From the NCBI RefSeq assembly GCF_017876435.1, contig NZ_JAGIOA010000001.1, positions 3,658,001-3,722,000 of the forward strand: a DNA stretch of 64,000 nucleotides, read 5' to 3'. Shown here piece after piece: positions 17,160 through 24,380 of this stretch. Numbering within the stretch: the first letter of the stretch is position 1; every line of letters begins with the position of its first letter. The notes beneath the pieces are model-generated. The model searched no databases, had not been told where the DNA came from, and was given only the letters and a program-made list of their open reading frames with translations. This stretch comes from Microbacterium phyllosphaerae. Lineage in GTDB: Bacteria; Actinomycetota; Actinomycetes; Actinomycetales; Microbacteriaceae. The position numbers and the translations under genes are program-made.

Positions 17160-17214
17160 GAATCAGACGATGGAATCAGTTGCCATGATGGGTGCATCCT
17201 GTCAATATCGACAC
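17160..17214 (+). promoter_or_regulatory. Promoter and putative autoregulatory box of first Lrp gene
   Basis: TTGCCA (17180-17185), 17-bp spacer, CAATAT (17203-17208), six bases, ATG 17215: a leaderless promoter. GGAATCAGTTG (17172-17182) overlaps the -35, and a second GAATCAG lies 13 bp upstream (17160-17166). The paralogous Lrp gene at 46915 has GGAATCGGTTG at exactly the same distance (43 bp) from its start. It is the best candidate for the Lrp binding site. Confidence 0.6.
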
Positions 17215-17682
17215 ATGAGCGCCACGCCGAAGCAGCCCGTTCTCGATGACATCTCGAAGCGGATCGTCGAACTCCTGCAGGAGGACGGCCGCCGGCCCTA
17301 TGCCGAGATCGGTCGCGAGGTGGGGCTCAGCGAGGCCGCCGCACGCCAGCGCGTGCAGAGGATGACCGAGGCCGGCATCATCCAGATCGTCGCCGTGACC
17401 GACCCGATGCAGCTGGGGTTCCACCGCATGTCGATGATCGGCATCCGCGTCACCGGCGACCCGCGGCTCATCGCCGAGGAGCTGACGAAGATCACCGAGC
17501 TGGCCTATGTCGTCGTCACGCTCGGCACCTTCGACATCCTCGTCGAGGCCGTGTGCGAGAGCGACGCCGACCTGCTCGACCTCATCGCCACCCGCATCCG
17601 CACCATCCCGGGCGTCGCCCACACCGAGAGCCTGCTGTATGCGGGTCTCTACAAAGACCTCTACAACTGGGGCACGCGCTGA
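17215..17682 (+). CDS. Lrp/AsnC family regulator, first paralogue
   Basis: Regulator of 155 aa with an N-terminal helix-turn-helix (residues about 10-60: DISKRIVELLQEDGRRPYAEIGREVGLSEAAARQRVQRM) and a C-terminal RAM ligand-binding domain (VVVTLGTFDILVEAVCESDADLLDLI). ATG 17215 fits a leaderless promoter; the longer frame upstream crosses that promoter. It is about 65% identical by eye to the protein at 46915, sharing the ends IVAVTDPMQLGF and LYNWGTR. It sits between an aldehyde dehydrogenase (divergent) and a PuuB-like oxidase, so amine-responsive control of this cassette is likely. Confidence 0.9.
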   Translation: MSATPKQPVLDDISKRIVELLQEDGRRPYAEIGREVGLSEAAARQRVQRMTEAGIIQIVAVTDPMQLGFHRMSMIGIRVTGDPRLIAEELTKITELAYVVVTLGTFDILVEAVCESDADLLDLIATRIRTIPGVAHTESLLYAGLYKDLYNWGTR

Positions 17683-17709
17683 GGCGCGGCTCCGAGAACG
17701 GGACTGATC

Positions 17710-19116
17710 ATGGGAACCACGGTCTTCGAACGTCACCGCCCCGCGGATGCAGTGATCGACGCCTCGCTGCGCGACACGGCCTTCAGCGTGTTCTGGCTCG
17801 ATGACGTCGAGCGGGTCTCGCACCCCGCCCTCTCCGGCAGCATCACGGCCGACCTCGCGATCGTCGGCGGCGGATACGCGGGCCTCTGGACCGCCGTCCG
17901 TGCGAAGGAGCGCGACCCCGAGCGCCGTGTGGTGCTGCTCGAGGCGTCGCGTATCGCGTGGGCCGCATCGGGGCGCAACGGCGGTTTCTGCGAGGCCAGC
18001 CTCACGCACGGACACGAGAACGGTCTCACCCGCTGGCCTGACGAGATCGACCGCCTCGAAGAGCTCGGTCACGAGAACCTCGACGGCATCGAGCAGACCG
18101 TGAAGCGCTACGGCATGGACGTCGATTTCGAGCGCACGGGACAGCTGGCCGTGGCCGTCGAACCGCACCAGGTCGAGTGGCTGCGTGAGGAGGAGGGATT
18201 CCTCGACCGCGAGGCCGTGCAGGCCGAGGTGCACTCCGACACGTTCCTCGCGGGGGCGTGGGAACGCGACGGATGCGCGATGGTGCACCCCGCCAAGCTC
18301 GGTCTCGAGCTGGCCCGCGTCGCCGCAGAACTGGGCGTCGAGATCTACGAGCAGTCGCTCGTGCGCGAGGTCGTCGGCGACGGATCGGGCCCGATCACGC
18401 TCGTCACCCGCGGCGGAGGACGAGTGACCGCGGATGCCGTGGCGCTGGCCACCAACGTCTTCCCCTCACTCCTCAAGCGCAATCGCCTGATGACGGTTCC
18501 GGTGTACGACTACGTGCTGATGACCGAGCCGCTGACCGACGAGCAGCTCGCCTCGATCGGGTGGTCGAACCGACAGGGCCTCGCCGACAGCGCCAACCAG
18601 TTCCACTACTACCGGCTCACCGCAGACAACCGCATCCTCTTCGGCGGATACGACGCGGTCTACCACTTCGGCGGCAAGGTGCGCCCCGAGTACGAGGACC
18701 GCGCCGAGAGCCACCACAAGCTGTCCTCGCACTTCTTCACGACGTTCCCGCAGCTCGAGGGCCTGCGCTTCACGCACCGGTGGGCCGGAGCCATCGACTC
18801 GTCGAGCCGCTTCTGCGCGTTCTTCGGCACCGCCCGCAAGGGTCGCGTGTCGTACGCGACAGGGTTCACCGGACTCGGCGTCGGCGCCGCCCGCTTCGCC
18901 GCCGACGTCATGCTCGACAAGCTCTTGGGTGAGTCGACCGAGCGCACAGAGCTCGCGATGGTGCGCGAGAAGCCGATCCCGTTCCCGCCCGAGCCGGCAG
19001 CCTCGATCGGCGTCAACCTCGTGCGCGCGGCGATGAACCAGGCCGATCACAACGAGGGCAAGCGCAACCTGTTCCTCAAGACACTCGACGCGGTCGGCAT
19101 GGGATTCGACTCGTGA
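17710..19116 (+). CDS. FAD-dependent amine oxidoreductase, PuuB/DAO-like
   Basis: Flavoprotein of 468 aa of the DAO superfamily. The FAD-binding motif DLAIVGGGYAGLWTAVRAKE lies at residues 49-68, followed by VVLLEASRIAWAASGRNGGF, which is typical of gamma-glutamylputrescine oxidase (PuuB) and related amine oxidases; a C-terminal GFTGLGVGAARFAADV closes the FAD fold. It should oxidatively deaminate an amine, free or gamma-glutamylated, giving an aldehyde for the divergent dehydrogenase. The gene follows the Lrp regulator by 27 bp and overlaps the downstream cupin (GTGA). No PuuA or PuuD is adjacent; similar enzymes are near 56-58 kb. Confidence 0.85.
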   Translation: MGTTVFERHRPADAVIDASLRDTAFSVFWLDDVERVSHPALSGSITADLAIVGGGYAGLWTAVRAKERDPERRVVLLEASRIAWAASGRNGGFCEASLTHGHENGLTRWPDEIDRLEELGHENLDGIEQTVKRYGMDVDFERTGQLAVAVEPHQVEWLREEEGFLDREAVQAEVHSDTFLAGAWERDGCAMVHPAKLGLELARVAAELGVEIYEQSLVREVVGDGSGPITLVTRGGGRVTADAVALATNVFPSLLKRNRLMTVPVYDYVLMTEPLTDEQLASIGWSNRQGLADSANQFHYYRLTADNRILFGGYDAVYHFGGKVRPEYEDRAESHHKLSSHFFTTFPQLEGLRFTHRWAGAIDSSSRFCAFFGTARKGRVSYATGFTGLGVGAARFAADVMLDKLLGESTERTELAMVREKPIPFPPEPAASIGVNLVRAAMNQADHNEGKRNLFLKTLDAVGMGFDS

Positions 19117-19460
19117 GCGAGCTCGCTGCGGGAACCGGAGTGGATGCTGCGGCGCTGCCGCTCGTGCACGAACCGCTGCCTGCGGATGAGGTGGTCATCG
19201 GTCGCCCGACGACGGCGGTGCATACGTTGGCAACCATCGGCGAAGTCGAGGTCGGCGTCTGGGAGATGACGCCGGGCACGGCATCCGACACCGAGGTCGA
19301 CGAGGTGTTCGTCGTGCTCGCAGGTCACGCCCGAATCGAGTTCGTCGAACCGGCACTGCCCGCGGTCGAGGTCGACCGCGGGTCGGTCGTACGCCTGGCC
19401 GCGGGCCAGCGCACCGTGTGGACGGTCACCGAGACGCTCCGCAAGGTCTACATCGCCTGA
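19113..19460 (+). CDS. Small cupin domain protein
   Basis: Protein of 115 aa with a cupin-type beta-barrel (EVDEVFVVLAGHARIEF at about residues 66-83, then GSVVRLAAGQRTVWTVTETLRKVYI), resembling the cupins that accompany PuuB-type oxidases. Classical metal-binding histidines are mostly missing (the first motif has Glu/Asp where HxH is usual), so it may bind a ligand without metal. It starts with GTG 19113, overlapping the oxidase stop by three bases, so it belongs to the same operon. Function unknown; perhaps aldehyde protection or substrate sensing. Confidence 0.7.
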   Translation: MSELAAGTGVDAAALPLVHEPLPADEVVIGRPTTAVHTLATIGEVEVGVWEMTPGTASDTEVDEVFVVLAGHARIEFVEPALPAVEVDRGSVVRLAAGQRTVWTVTETLRKVYIA

Positions 19461-19488
19461 CTCGCGGCGACGCCGTCACGCGCACCCG

Positions 19489-19506
19489 GGATCGTTGAGG
19501 CGATCC
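19489..19506. terminator. Weak hairpin between convergent genes
   Basis: GGATCG-TTGAGG-CGATCC forms a 6-bp stem between the cupin stop (19460) and the 3' end of the zinc-finger-like gene (19544). No U-tract follows. Possible weak terminator. Confidence 0.3.
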
Positions 19507-19543
19507 TCTGGGCTTGAGAGGAGACCACAGCCGAGGCCCTGCG

Positions 19544-19774
19544 TCAGACCGATCCGTCCGGAGTGAACGGGCTCGCGGGACCGTGGGCACGGCGGGTCTC
19601 GGGGTCGATCCAATTGCCCGAACCGGTCATGCGGTGCCAGCGCTTGTGAAATGCCAGATCGGTGCCGTCGGCTTCGACGACGGCCGCTCCGCACAGATCG
19701 CAGATCCGCAGGATGACGATGTCGCCGTCTGCAGTCATGACCGAGATCGACCCCGCCGGGAATATGACGCCCAT
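19544..19774 (-). CDS. Small zinc-finger-like protein of unknown function
   Basis: Protein of 76 aa with Cys25-X2-Cys28 and His43-X3-His47 in a single compact unit (ICDLCGAAV ... LAFHKRWH), which looks like a C2H2-type zinc site. The start ATG at 19774 follows a GAGGAGAG ribosome site, supporting a real gene. It lies 20 bp downstream of the CPBP protease gene on the same strand, so cotranscription is likely. It may be a nucleic-acid-binding or structural protein; I do not recognise a named family. Confidence 0.6.
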   Translation of the reverse strand: MGVIFPAGSISVMTADGDIVILRICDLCGAAVVEADGTDLAFHKRWHRMTGSGNWIDPETRRAHGPASPFTPDGSV

Positions 19775-19794
19775 CGCGCTCTCCTCTCGCGCCC

Positions 19795-20577
19795 TCAGCG
19801 CACGGGCGCTGTCGCTGGCGCCGTCGCTGCGGCGACCGGCTTCTCATCCGCACCCTTGATCACCCAGTAGACGACGGCGACCGCGAGGATGCCGATCACC
19901 GGGGTCAGGAACGCAGCCCACGCGGTGCCGAGCGGGGCGAAGCCGACCGCGAACACCGAGACATCCCAGAGACCGTGCAGCGCCATGGCCCAGATGAGCG
20001 ACCCTGTCACCCGACGCACGATGTAGAAGCACGTACCCGACATCGCGGCGATCACGACCTGTCCGAGGGTCGGCACGACGGGGGCTCCGAGTGCAGCGTT
20101 GATGATGTGCATTCCGCCGAAGAGGGCGGAGGTGAGCAGCCATACCCAGACTTCGGAGAGACGCGAGCGCAGGGCCGTCAGCAAGAGCCCCCGCGACATC
20201 AGCTCTTCGCAGAATCCGACGGCGAGCCCGAGGGCGAGCAGCGACAGCAGGAATGACGCGTCGAACTTCGACCAGTCGGTGTTGAACAGGTTCGCCACTG
20301 CGACGACGAGCATGATCGCGGGCACGAAGAGCGGCCACTTGTGGTGCGACCGCTTGCGCTCGAACAGCGCCGGCTTCCACCACCCCAGAAGCCACGTGGT
20401 GATGGCGAGCAGCACCGCCCCGACCGCGAGGTCGAGCACCGCTCCTCGCCAGGTGAACTCGGCGGAGGTGCCGATCTCGGTGTACGCCACCCCGCTCAGT
20501 TTCGACACGACGAAGATGACCGCGACGTAGCCGACGTAGATCGCGAGGCCGATCCAGACCCGAGGGGTGACGCGCAT
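19795..20577 (-). CDS. CPBP family intramembrane metalloprotease
   Basis: Membrane protein of 260 aa with about seven or eight helices and the CPBP (Abi) motifs: GFCEELMSRG with Glu124-Glu125, FGGMHII with His157, and a third motif with His201 (MALHGLWD). Characterised relatives include eukaryotic Rce1 prenyl-protein proteases; bacterial ones are linked to bacteriocin immunity and membrane protein processing. I chose ATG 20577 because GGAAGG lies about ten bases upstream and the first helix starts soon after; TATGTT (minus strand, 20618-20623) is a plausible -10. A 15-residue longer frame is less likely. Confidence 0.8.
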   Translation of the reverse strand: MRVTPRVWIGLAIYVGYVAVIFVVSKLSGVAYTEIGTSAEFTWRGAVLDLAVGAVLLAITTWLLGWWKPALFERKRSHHKWPLFVPAIMLVVAVANLFNTDWSKFDASFLLSLLALGLAVGFCEELMSRGLLLTALRSRLSEVWVWLLTSALFGGMHIINAALGAPVVPTLGQVVIAAMSGTCFYIVRRVTGSLIWAMALHGLWDVSVFAVGFAPLGTAWAAFLTPVIGILAVAVVYWVIKGADEKPVAAATAPATAPVR

Positions 20578-20687
20578 GAGTTTGTGCCTTCCGTCGGCGG
20601 GGGGGGTCCGATCACCCAACATATCGGTGGTGAGGGCGGAGATGGTGACGCCGGATCGGCCACCATCTTCGCGTTCGCCACCATCAG

Positions 20688-21473
20688 CTACGTACGGTCC
20701 GCATCGAGGACGATACCGAGTCGGTCGGCGACAGCACGCGCCTGCCTCTCAGCGGCGTCCGCTGTGCGCTCGAGGCCAGGCAGGTCCTCCGGGCGGAAGT
20801 ACCAGGTCGATCGGTCTCCGGGGGAGACGTATCGTTCCTCGTCGGTGAGCTGCGCGTCGGGACGGGCCTTGAGGAGGTCGGCCTCGGCACGGTCCCGCTC
20901 GTCGAGCACCCGCGACGCGAGCTCGATGTCCCGGGCGGTCAGGTCCGCCGGGGCCCCAGCCACCACGAGGGGATGGATCAGCACCGACGGCAAGGGCTTC
21001 GGGATGGGGGTGGTCGGTCGTGCGCGCGAGGCGACGACCGCCGTCACCACGGCACCCAGGACGAACAGCAGCCCGACGGCGATGGCCGCGTCTCGAAACG
21101 GCAGTCGGAGCGACGCGATCACCACGCCGGCCACGGCCGCGAGCAGGAGACCGCCGGCGATCGGAACAAGACACCCGACCGCATCCCTCCGCCCACGGGC
21201 GACGCGCGCTCGCCGGTGGCTCTCGATGATCGCCGACGCGTCAGCGTCGCTGTCCGGCGGCACGAGGTGCAGCTGGTCCGGGCGCGTCCGGATCGCCGCG
21301 GCGTCGATAGCCGGCAGGAGGAAGCAATCCGAGCGGTCGGAGGAGATCGGCACCACCCCATCCTCTCGTGCCCGGGCCCGTGCGATGCCCGCCTCGGAAG
21401 CAACGCGATCGACGGCGACCCGAGTTCCCGTCCACGAACCTTCTCTGAAGACGATCGCTCTCGGAGAGACCAC
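20688..21473 (-). CDS. Hypothetical two-helix membrane protein
   Basis: Protein of 261 aa that I do not recognise. About 95 N-terminal polar residues precede two adjacent membrane helices (about 99-121, VPIAGGLLLAAVAGVVIASL, and 127-149, DAAIAVGLLFVLGAVVTAVV), then a long charged C-terminal region (residues 170-261) predicted mainly helical, with RDIELASRVLDERDRAEADLL. Both ends are probably cytoplasmic. The start is taken as GTG 21473; no strong ribosome site is visible and the true start may be slightly downstream. The composition is somewhat less GC-biased than the neighbours. No operon partner. Confidence 0.6.
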   Translation of the reverse strand: MVSPRAIVFREGSWTGTRVAVDRVASEAGIARARAREDGVVPISSDRSDCFLLPAIDAAAIRTRPDQLHLVPPDSDADASAIIESHRRARVARGRRDAVGCLVPIAGGLLLAAVAGVVIASLRLPFRDAAIAVGLLFVLGAVVTAVVASRARPTTPIPKPLPSVLIHPLVVAGAPADLTARDIELASRVLDERDRAEADLLKARPDAQLTDEERYVSPGDRSTWYFRPEDLPGLERTADAAERQARAVADRLGIVLDADRT

Positions 21474-21510
21474 AACTACGAAGTACGCCTCTCGTAAGAT
21501 GCACGCACTC

Positions 21511-21522
21511 TAGTCTCAGAGG
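21511..21522 (+). promoter_or_regulatory. Leaderless -10 for hypothetical gene
   Basis: TAGTCT (21511-21516) lies exactly six bases before the ATG at 21523, the same layout as at least fourteen other genes here. Confidence 0.45.
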
Positions 21523-22104
21523 ATGAGCACGGGACACGCGTTGCGGATTCTGTTCGAGTCGAGGGGATTTGAAGGCGTCGTCACGGTCGACACCGCGACG
21601 AGCGAGAACATCTCACAGACGGGTCTGGGCACCCTTCTAACAAACGTGCCGCACGAACGACTCGTCGGATACCCGATAATGACGGCGAGCGTTGAGTACA
21701 CCGGGCCGGGCTACAACGCGGTGTTCGCCTGGGTTCAGTTCGTGGAGATGATCCCCGCAGACGGGTCGCGCTCGACAGCGTTCCTGGACAACATGCCGAG
21801 CCTGAATCAGCAAATTCCTTTCAGCTCATTCGGTTTTTTGCCGACGCTCTTTGATGCACCGGCGAATCCCAACGCTCCAGACCTGCAATGGCGCGCAGAT
21901 TCGTACCTTGTCCGATTCTCGGTCCACGAACCGCGAGTGATTACGCCGATTGCGGGGTTCCAGTGGGGATATGACCTATGCGAGGGAAAGCCTGCCGTCG
22001 TACATGCGACGTGTCTCCCCCGACAAGACATGCTGCGCTGGACGAATTCGCTGCCTGGCTTACTCGGTGGTTGGGACGTAACCCTTGCTCCCGATAGTGA
22101 CTAG
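21523..22104 (+). CDS. Hypothetical protein, lower-GC composition
   Basis: Protein of 193 aa with no recognised domain or membrane segment. It is rich in aromatic and proline residues (VEYTGPGYNAVFAWVQFVEMI, PFSSFGFLPTLFDAPANPNAPDLQW) and has one pair of cysteines near the C-terminus. Codon use is clearly less GC-rich than flanking genes (for example runs such as TTCGGTTTTTTG near 21830), which suggests recent horizontal acquisition. ATG 21523 follows a TAGTCT box by six bases. A plausible role is an intracellular accessory or immunity-type protein, but nothing in the sequence shows this. Confidence 0.6.
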   Translation: MSTGHALRILFESRGFEGVVTVDTATSENISQTGLGTLLTNVPHERLVGYPIMTASVEYTGPGYNAVFAWVQFVEMIPADGSRSTAFLDNMPSLNQQIPFSSFGFLPTLFDAPANPNAPDLQWRADSYLVRFSVHEPRVITPIAGFQWGYDLCEGKPAVVHATCLPRQDMLRWTNSLPGLLGGWDVTLAPDSD

Positions 22105-22164
22105 CGGTGAGCTTCAGCATCGCTGATACCTCCTCCACATGACGGCCAAACGATCCCCCGAAAT

Positions 22165-22216
22165 CCCTGCCGAAACCCGATTCACCGAAACTGCTGCATC
22201 AGCGTTTTCGGCAGGG
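22165..22216. terminator. Inverted repeat between hypothetical gene and esterase end
   Basis: CCCTGCCGAAA (22165-22175) and TTTCGGCAGGG (22206-22216) are perfect 11-base arms with a 30-base loop. It lies between the ends of the convergent hypothetical gene (22104) and carboxylesterase gene (22266), where a bidirectional terminator is expected. There is no clear U-tract. Confidence 0.45.
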
Positions 22217-22265
22217 CACCAGCGGCTGCTCCGACACGTGGCGCGCCGCCGACCTGCCGCTCGAC

Positions 22266-23732
22266 TCAGAGCAGCGCCCGCACCGACGCATACGCGTCGG
22301 CGACGTCACGGGTGGGCCGGTCGTAGACACGCACGACACCGACATCCCCGTCGTGCCTGCCCCACCCCGGATCGCCGGTGGTGATGAACGCGACAGCGGC
22401 GCCGTGCACGTCGTCAGCGAGTTCTTGGGGCGGGTTCGGCCCCGCGAGAGCTTCCATCGACGGGCCGTCGAGGCAGTCGAAGAAGAACGGCACGTCGAGG
22501 CAGTGCTCCGCGAAACCGAAGCGTCCCGAGGGCCAGGAGAAGCGGTAGAGCCAGGTGGGGGCATCGCCACGGTCGGCCGCGATGCCCGGCACGGTGGTGC
22601 GGAACATCCGATCGGTCAGCACCCGGCCCGCGAGACGCGCCTTGCCGAGACGCACGACGTCGGCATTCGCGGCGAGATACTCGGCACGGATGCTCTTGGG
22701 CACACCGAACCGGTTCAGCAGCACGGACTGCGGCACCCACCGCAGTGCCTTCGCCGCTTTTCCCGCGAACGCCATCGTGAATTCGTCGTCGGTCGCGCCG
22801 ATCACCAGTGGCTTGTCGGCACCGACGCCGGCGCGCAACGACTCTCGAGTCGGCCGCGGAAGCAGGTCGCCGTCGATGGCCGGGCCCAGCGGCAGCCCCT
22901 CCTCGATCACGGTCGTCAGCGACGAGGGCCCGAGCTGGGTCGCCTTCTTCTGCAGCGCGAGCAGGCGCTCCTCCGACAGCGTCGACAGTCCGGCCACGGT
23001 CGGAGCCACCCCGCCCGAGGCGGCGAGCGCACGCCCGAACGCCTCGGCGCGAGTCGCCGACACATCGCCCAACGCCCCCGAGATCGCGTAGACCGCGTGG
23101 AACAGGTGCTGCGCCTTCTCCATGCCGAGCAGGGTGAGCACCGCCCCGCCGCCCGCGGACTGTCCCGCGATCGTCACACGGCTCGGGTCTCCGCCGAATG
23201 CTGCGATGTTCTGCTGCACCCATTCGAGGGCGAGCAGCCAGTCGCGCACGCCGCGGTTCGACGGCGCATCCTCGATCCAGCCGAAACCGTCGAACCCGAG
23301 ACGATACGAGAGCGAGACGGTGACAACGCCGTCACGGTTGAAGTTGCGGCCGTCGTACCAGGGGCTCGCGGGCGAGCCTGCGAAATACCCGCCGCCGTGG
23401 ATCCAGACGAGCACGGGCAGTCCCGAAGCCCCGGGGTCGGGCGTGAACACGTTCACGTTCAGGGTCGAGTCGCCTTCGACGCTCGGCTCGGGGATCAGCG
23501 TCACACCGGGGTCGCCGCGCTGCGCGGTCGCGGCGAACTCGAGCGTGTCGAGCACGCCCTCCCACGGCGCCCTGGGCACCGGCGCCTGGAACCGCAGCTC
23601 GCCGATCGGCGGCTCGGCGAACGGGATGCCGAGGAAGCCCGCCGATCGCGCGGCACCTCGCCCTCCCGTGGTCGGGCGCCAGCGCCCTCGGACCCGCCCC
23701 GCGGCGGTCTGCACTTCGACGTACTCGGTCAT
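22266..23732 (-). CDS. Type B carboxylesterase/lipase
   Basis: Alpha/beta hydrolase of 488 aa of the carboxylesterase type B family, hydrolysing carboxylic esters. The oxyanion-hole motif IHGGGYFAG is at residues 111-119 and the nucleophile elbow GQSAGGGA at 190-197 (Ser192); AFGGDPSRVTIAG before it is the usual family phrase. No signal peptide, so cytoplasmic. ATG 23732 has GGGAG about ten bases upstream and lies only five bases after the stop of the MazF-like gene, so it may be read through from that operon. Natural substrate unknown. Confidence 0.9.
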   Translation of the reverse strand: MTEYVEVQTAAGRVRGRWRPTTGGRGAARSAGFLGIPFAEPPIGELRFQAPVPRAPWEGVLDTLEFAATAQRGDPGVTLIPEPSVEGDSTLNVNVFTPDPGASGLPVLVWIHGGGYFAGSPASPWYDGRNFNRDGVVTVSLSYRLGFDGFGWIEDAPSNRGVRDWLLALEWVQQNIAAFGGDPSRVTIAGQSAGGGAVLTLLGMEKAQHLFHAVYAISGALGDVSATRAEAFGRALAASGGVAPTVAGLSTLSEERLLALQKKATQLGPSSLTTVIEEGLPLGPAIDGDLLPRPTRESLRAGVGADKPLVIGATDDEFTMAFAGKAAKALRWVPQSVLLNRFGVPKSIRAEYLAANADVVRLGKARLAGRVLTDRMFRTTVPGIAADRGDAPTWLYRFSWPSGRFGFAEHCLDVPFFFDCLDGPSMEALAGPNPPQELADDVHGAAVAFITTGDPGWGRHDGDVGVVRVYDRPTRDVADAYASVRALL

Positions 23733-23737
23733 GATGA

Positions 23738-24082
23738 TCAGACTCCCAGAACGAGACGGATGCCGGTGGCGATCTGCGCCATCAGATAGGGCGCGAGGTG
23801 GCCGGCCGGATAGTCGTCGACGAACTCGCGCGTGACCGGACCGATCTGACTGACATTCGCCACCGAGTCACGATCGAGTCCTGACGCGGCGGCCGGCACC
23901 AGAACGTTGCCGGGAAATCCCTCGAGAGCGGTGTTCGACGTCAGGGGCACGACGAGGACGTTGTTGATGTGCGTATCGAGCAGCCAGTCCTCTTGCACAA
24001 CGACGGATGGTCGCACTTTCGCCGGCTCCGAGCCGCGCGGAACCCCGAAATCGACCCAGACGATGTCGCCGCGGCGGATCAC
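23738..24082 (-). CDS. MazF/PemK family toxin-like endoribonuclease
   Basis: Protein of 114 aa matching MazF/PemK: N-terminal RRGDIVWVDFGVPRGSEPAKVRPSVVVQ has the conserved GDIVWVD and RP-VVVQ strands, and VVPLTSN follows. Family members cleave mRNA at short sequences when not bound by antitoxin. The start is GTG 24082, overlapping the antitoxin stop (GTGA at 24079-24082), the classic coupled arrangement. The catalytic Arg (in KVRPSVV) and the PLTSN Ser/Thr region are present, so the toxin looks intact. Confidence 0.88.
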   Translation of the reverse strand: MIRRGDIVWVDFGVPRGSEPAKVRPSVVVQEDWLLDTHINNVLVVPLTSNTALEGFPGNVLVPAAASGLDRDSVANVSQIGPVTREFVDDYPAGHLAPYLMAQIATGIRLVLGV

Positions 24083-24324
24083 CAGTCGGAGTCTTCGCGC
24101 AGCCGCTGCTCGTTCGCACGAACGAACAGTTCATCCTCTGCGTCGCTGCCCGCCTGGGCCAGGATCTGATTCCCGATCCGGGTCAGATCGGACGAGCCTT
24201 CCAGCTCATCGGCGAGACGGCGCCCGGCGAGCTGGAAGAACTCCGACCGGTTCATTCCGTGTCGCGCAGCGAGCCGCTCGAAGCGCGCGAAGTCGCCGTC
24301 CGGCACTGAGATCGCAGTCTTCAT
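24079..24324 (-). CDS. Antitoxin of MazF-like module (ribbon-helix-helix)
   Basis: Protein of 81 aa with an N-terminal ribbon-helix-helix DNA-binding unit (MKTAISVPDGDFARFERLAARHGMNRSEFFQLAGRRLADEL, residues 1-41 roughly) and an acidic flexible C-terminus that should wrap the toxin. ATG 24324 follows a leaderless promoter; the longer frame upstream is antisense-like and rejected. Its stop overlaps the toxin start. A palindrome CTGGTA-N-TACCAG in the promoter spacer fits autoregulation by the antitoxin or the complex. Confidence 0.82.
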   Translation of the reverse strand: MKTAISVPDGDFARFERLAARHGMNRSEFFQLAGRRLADELEGSSDLTRIGNQILAQAGSDAEDELFVRANEQRLREDSDW

Positions 24325-24330
24325 GGGGAG

Positions 24331-24359
24331 AGTATAACTGGTAATACCAGCCTTCGACA
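24331..24359 (-). promoter_or_regulatory. Promoter and operator of the toxin-antitoxin operon
   Basis: On the minus strand TGTCGA (24354-24359), 17-bp spacer and TATACT (24331-24336) lie six bases before ATG 24324. The perfect palindrome CTGGTA-T-TACCAG (24338-24350) fills most of the spacer, so a bound antitoxin would block polymerase directly. Confidence 0.6.
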
Positions 24360-24380
24360 GGTCCGACAGGGGGCTGTGGA

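Noticed and set aside
22139..22384. Small plus-strand open frame after the low-GC hypothetical gene
   Set aside because: It overlaps the esterase 3' end and its second half is Arg/His-rich without structure; no ribosome site.
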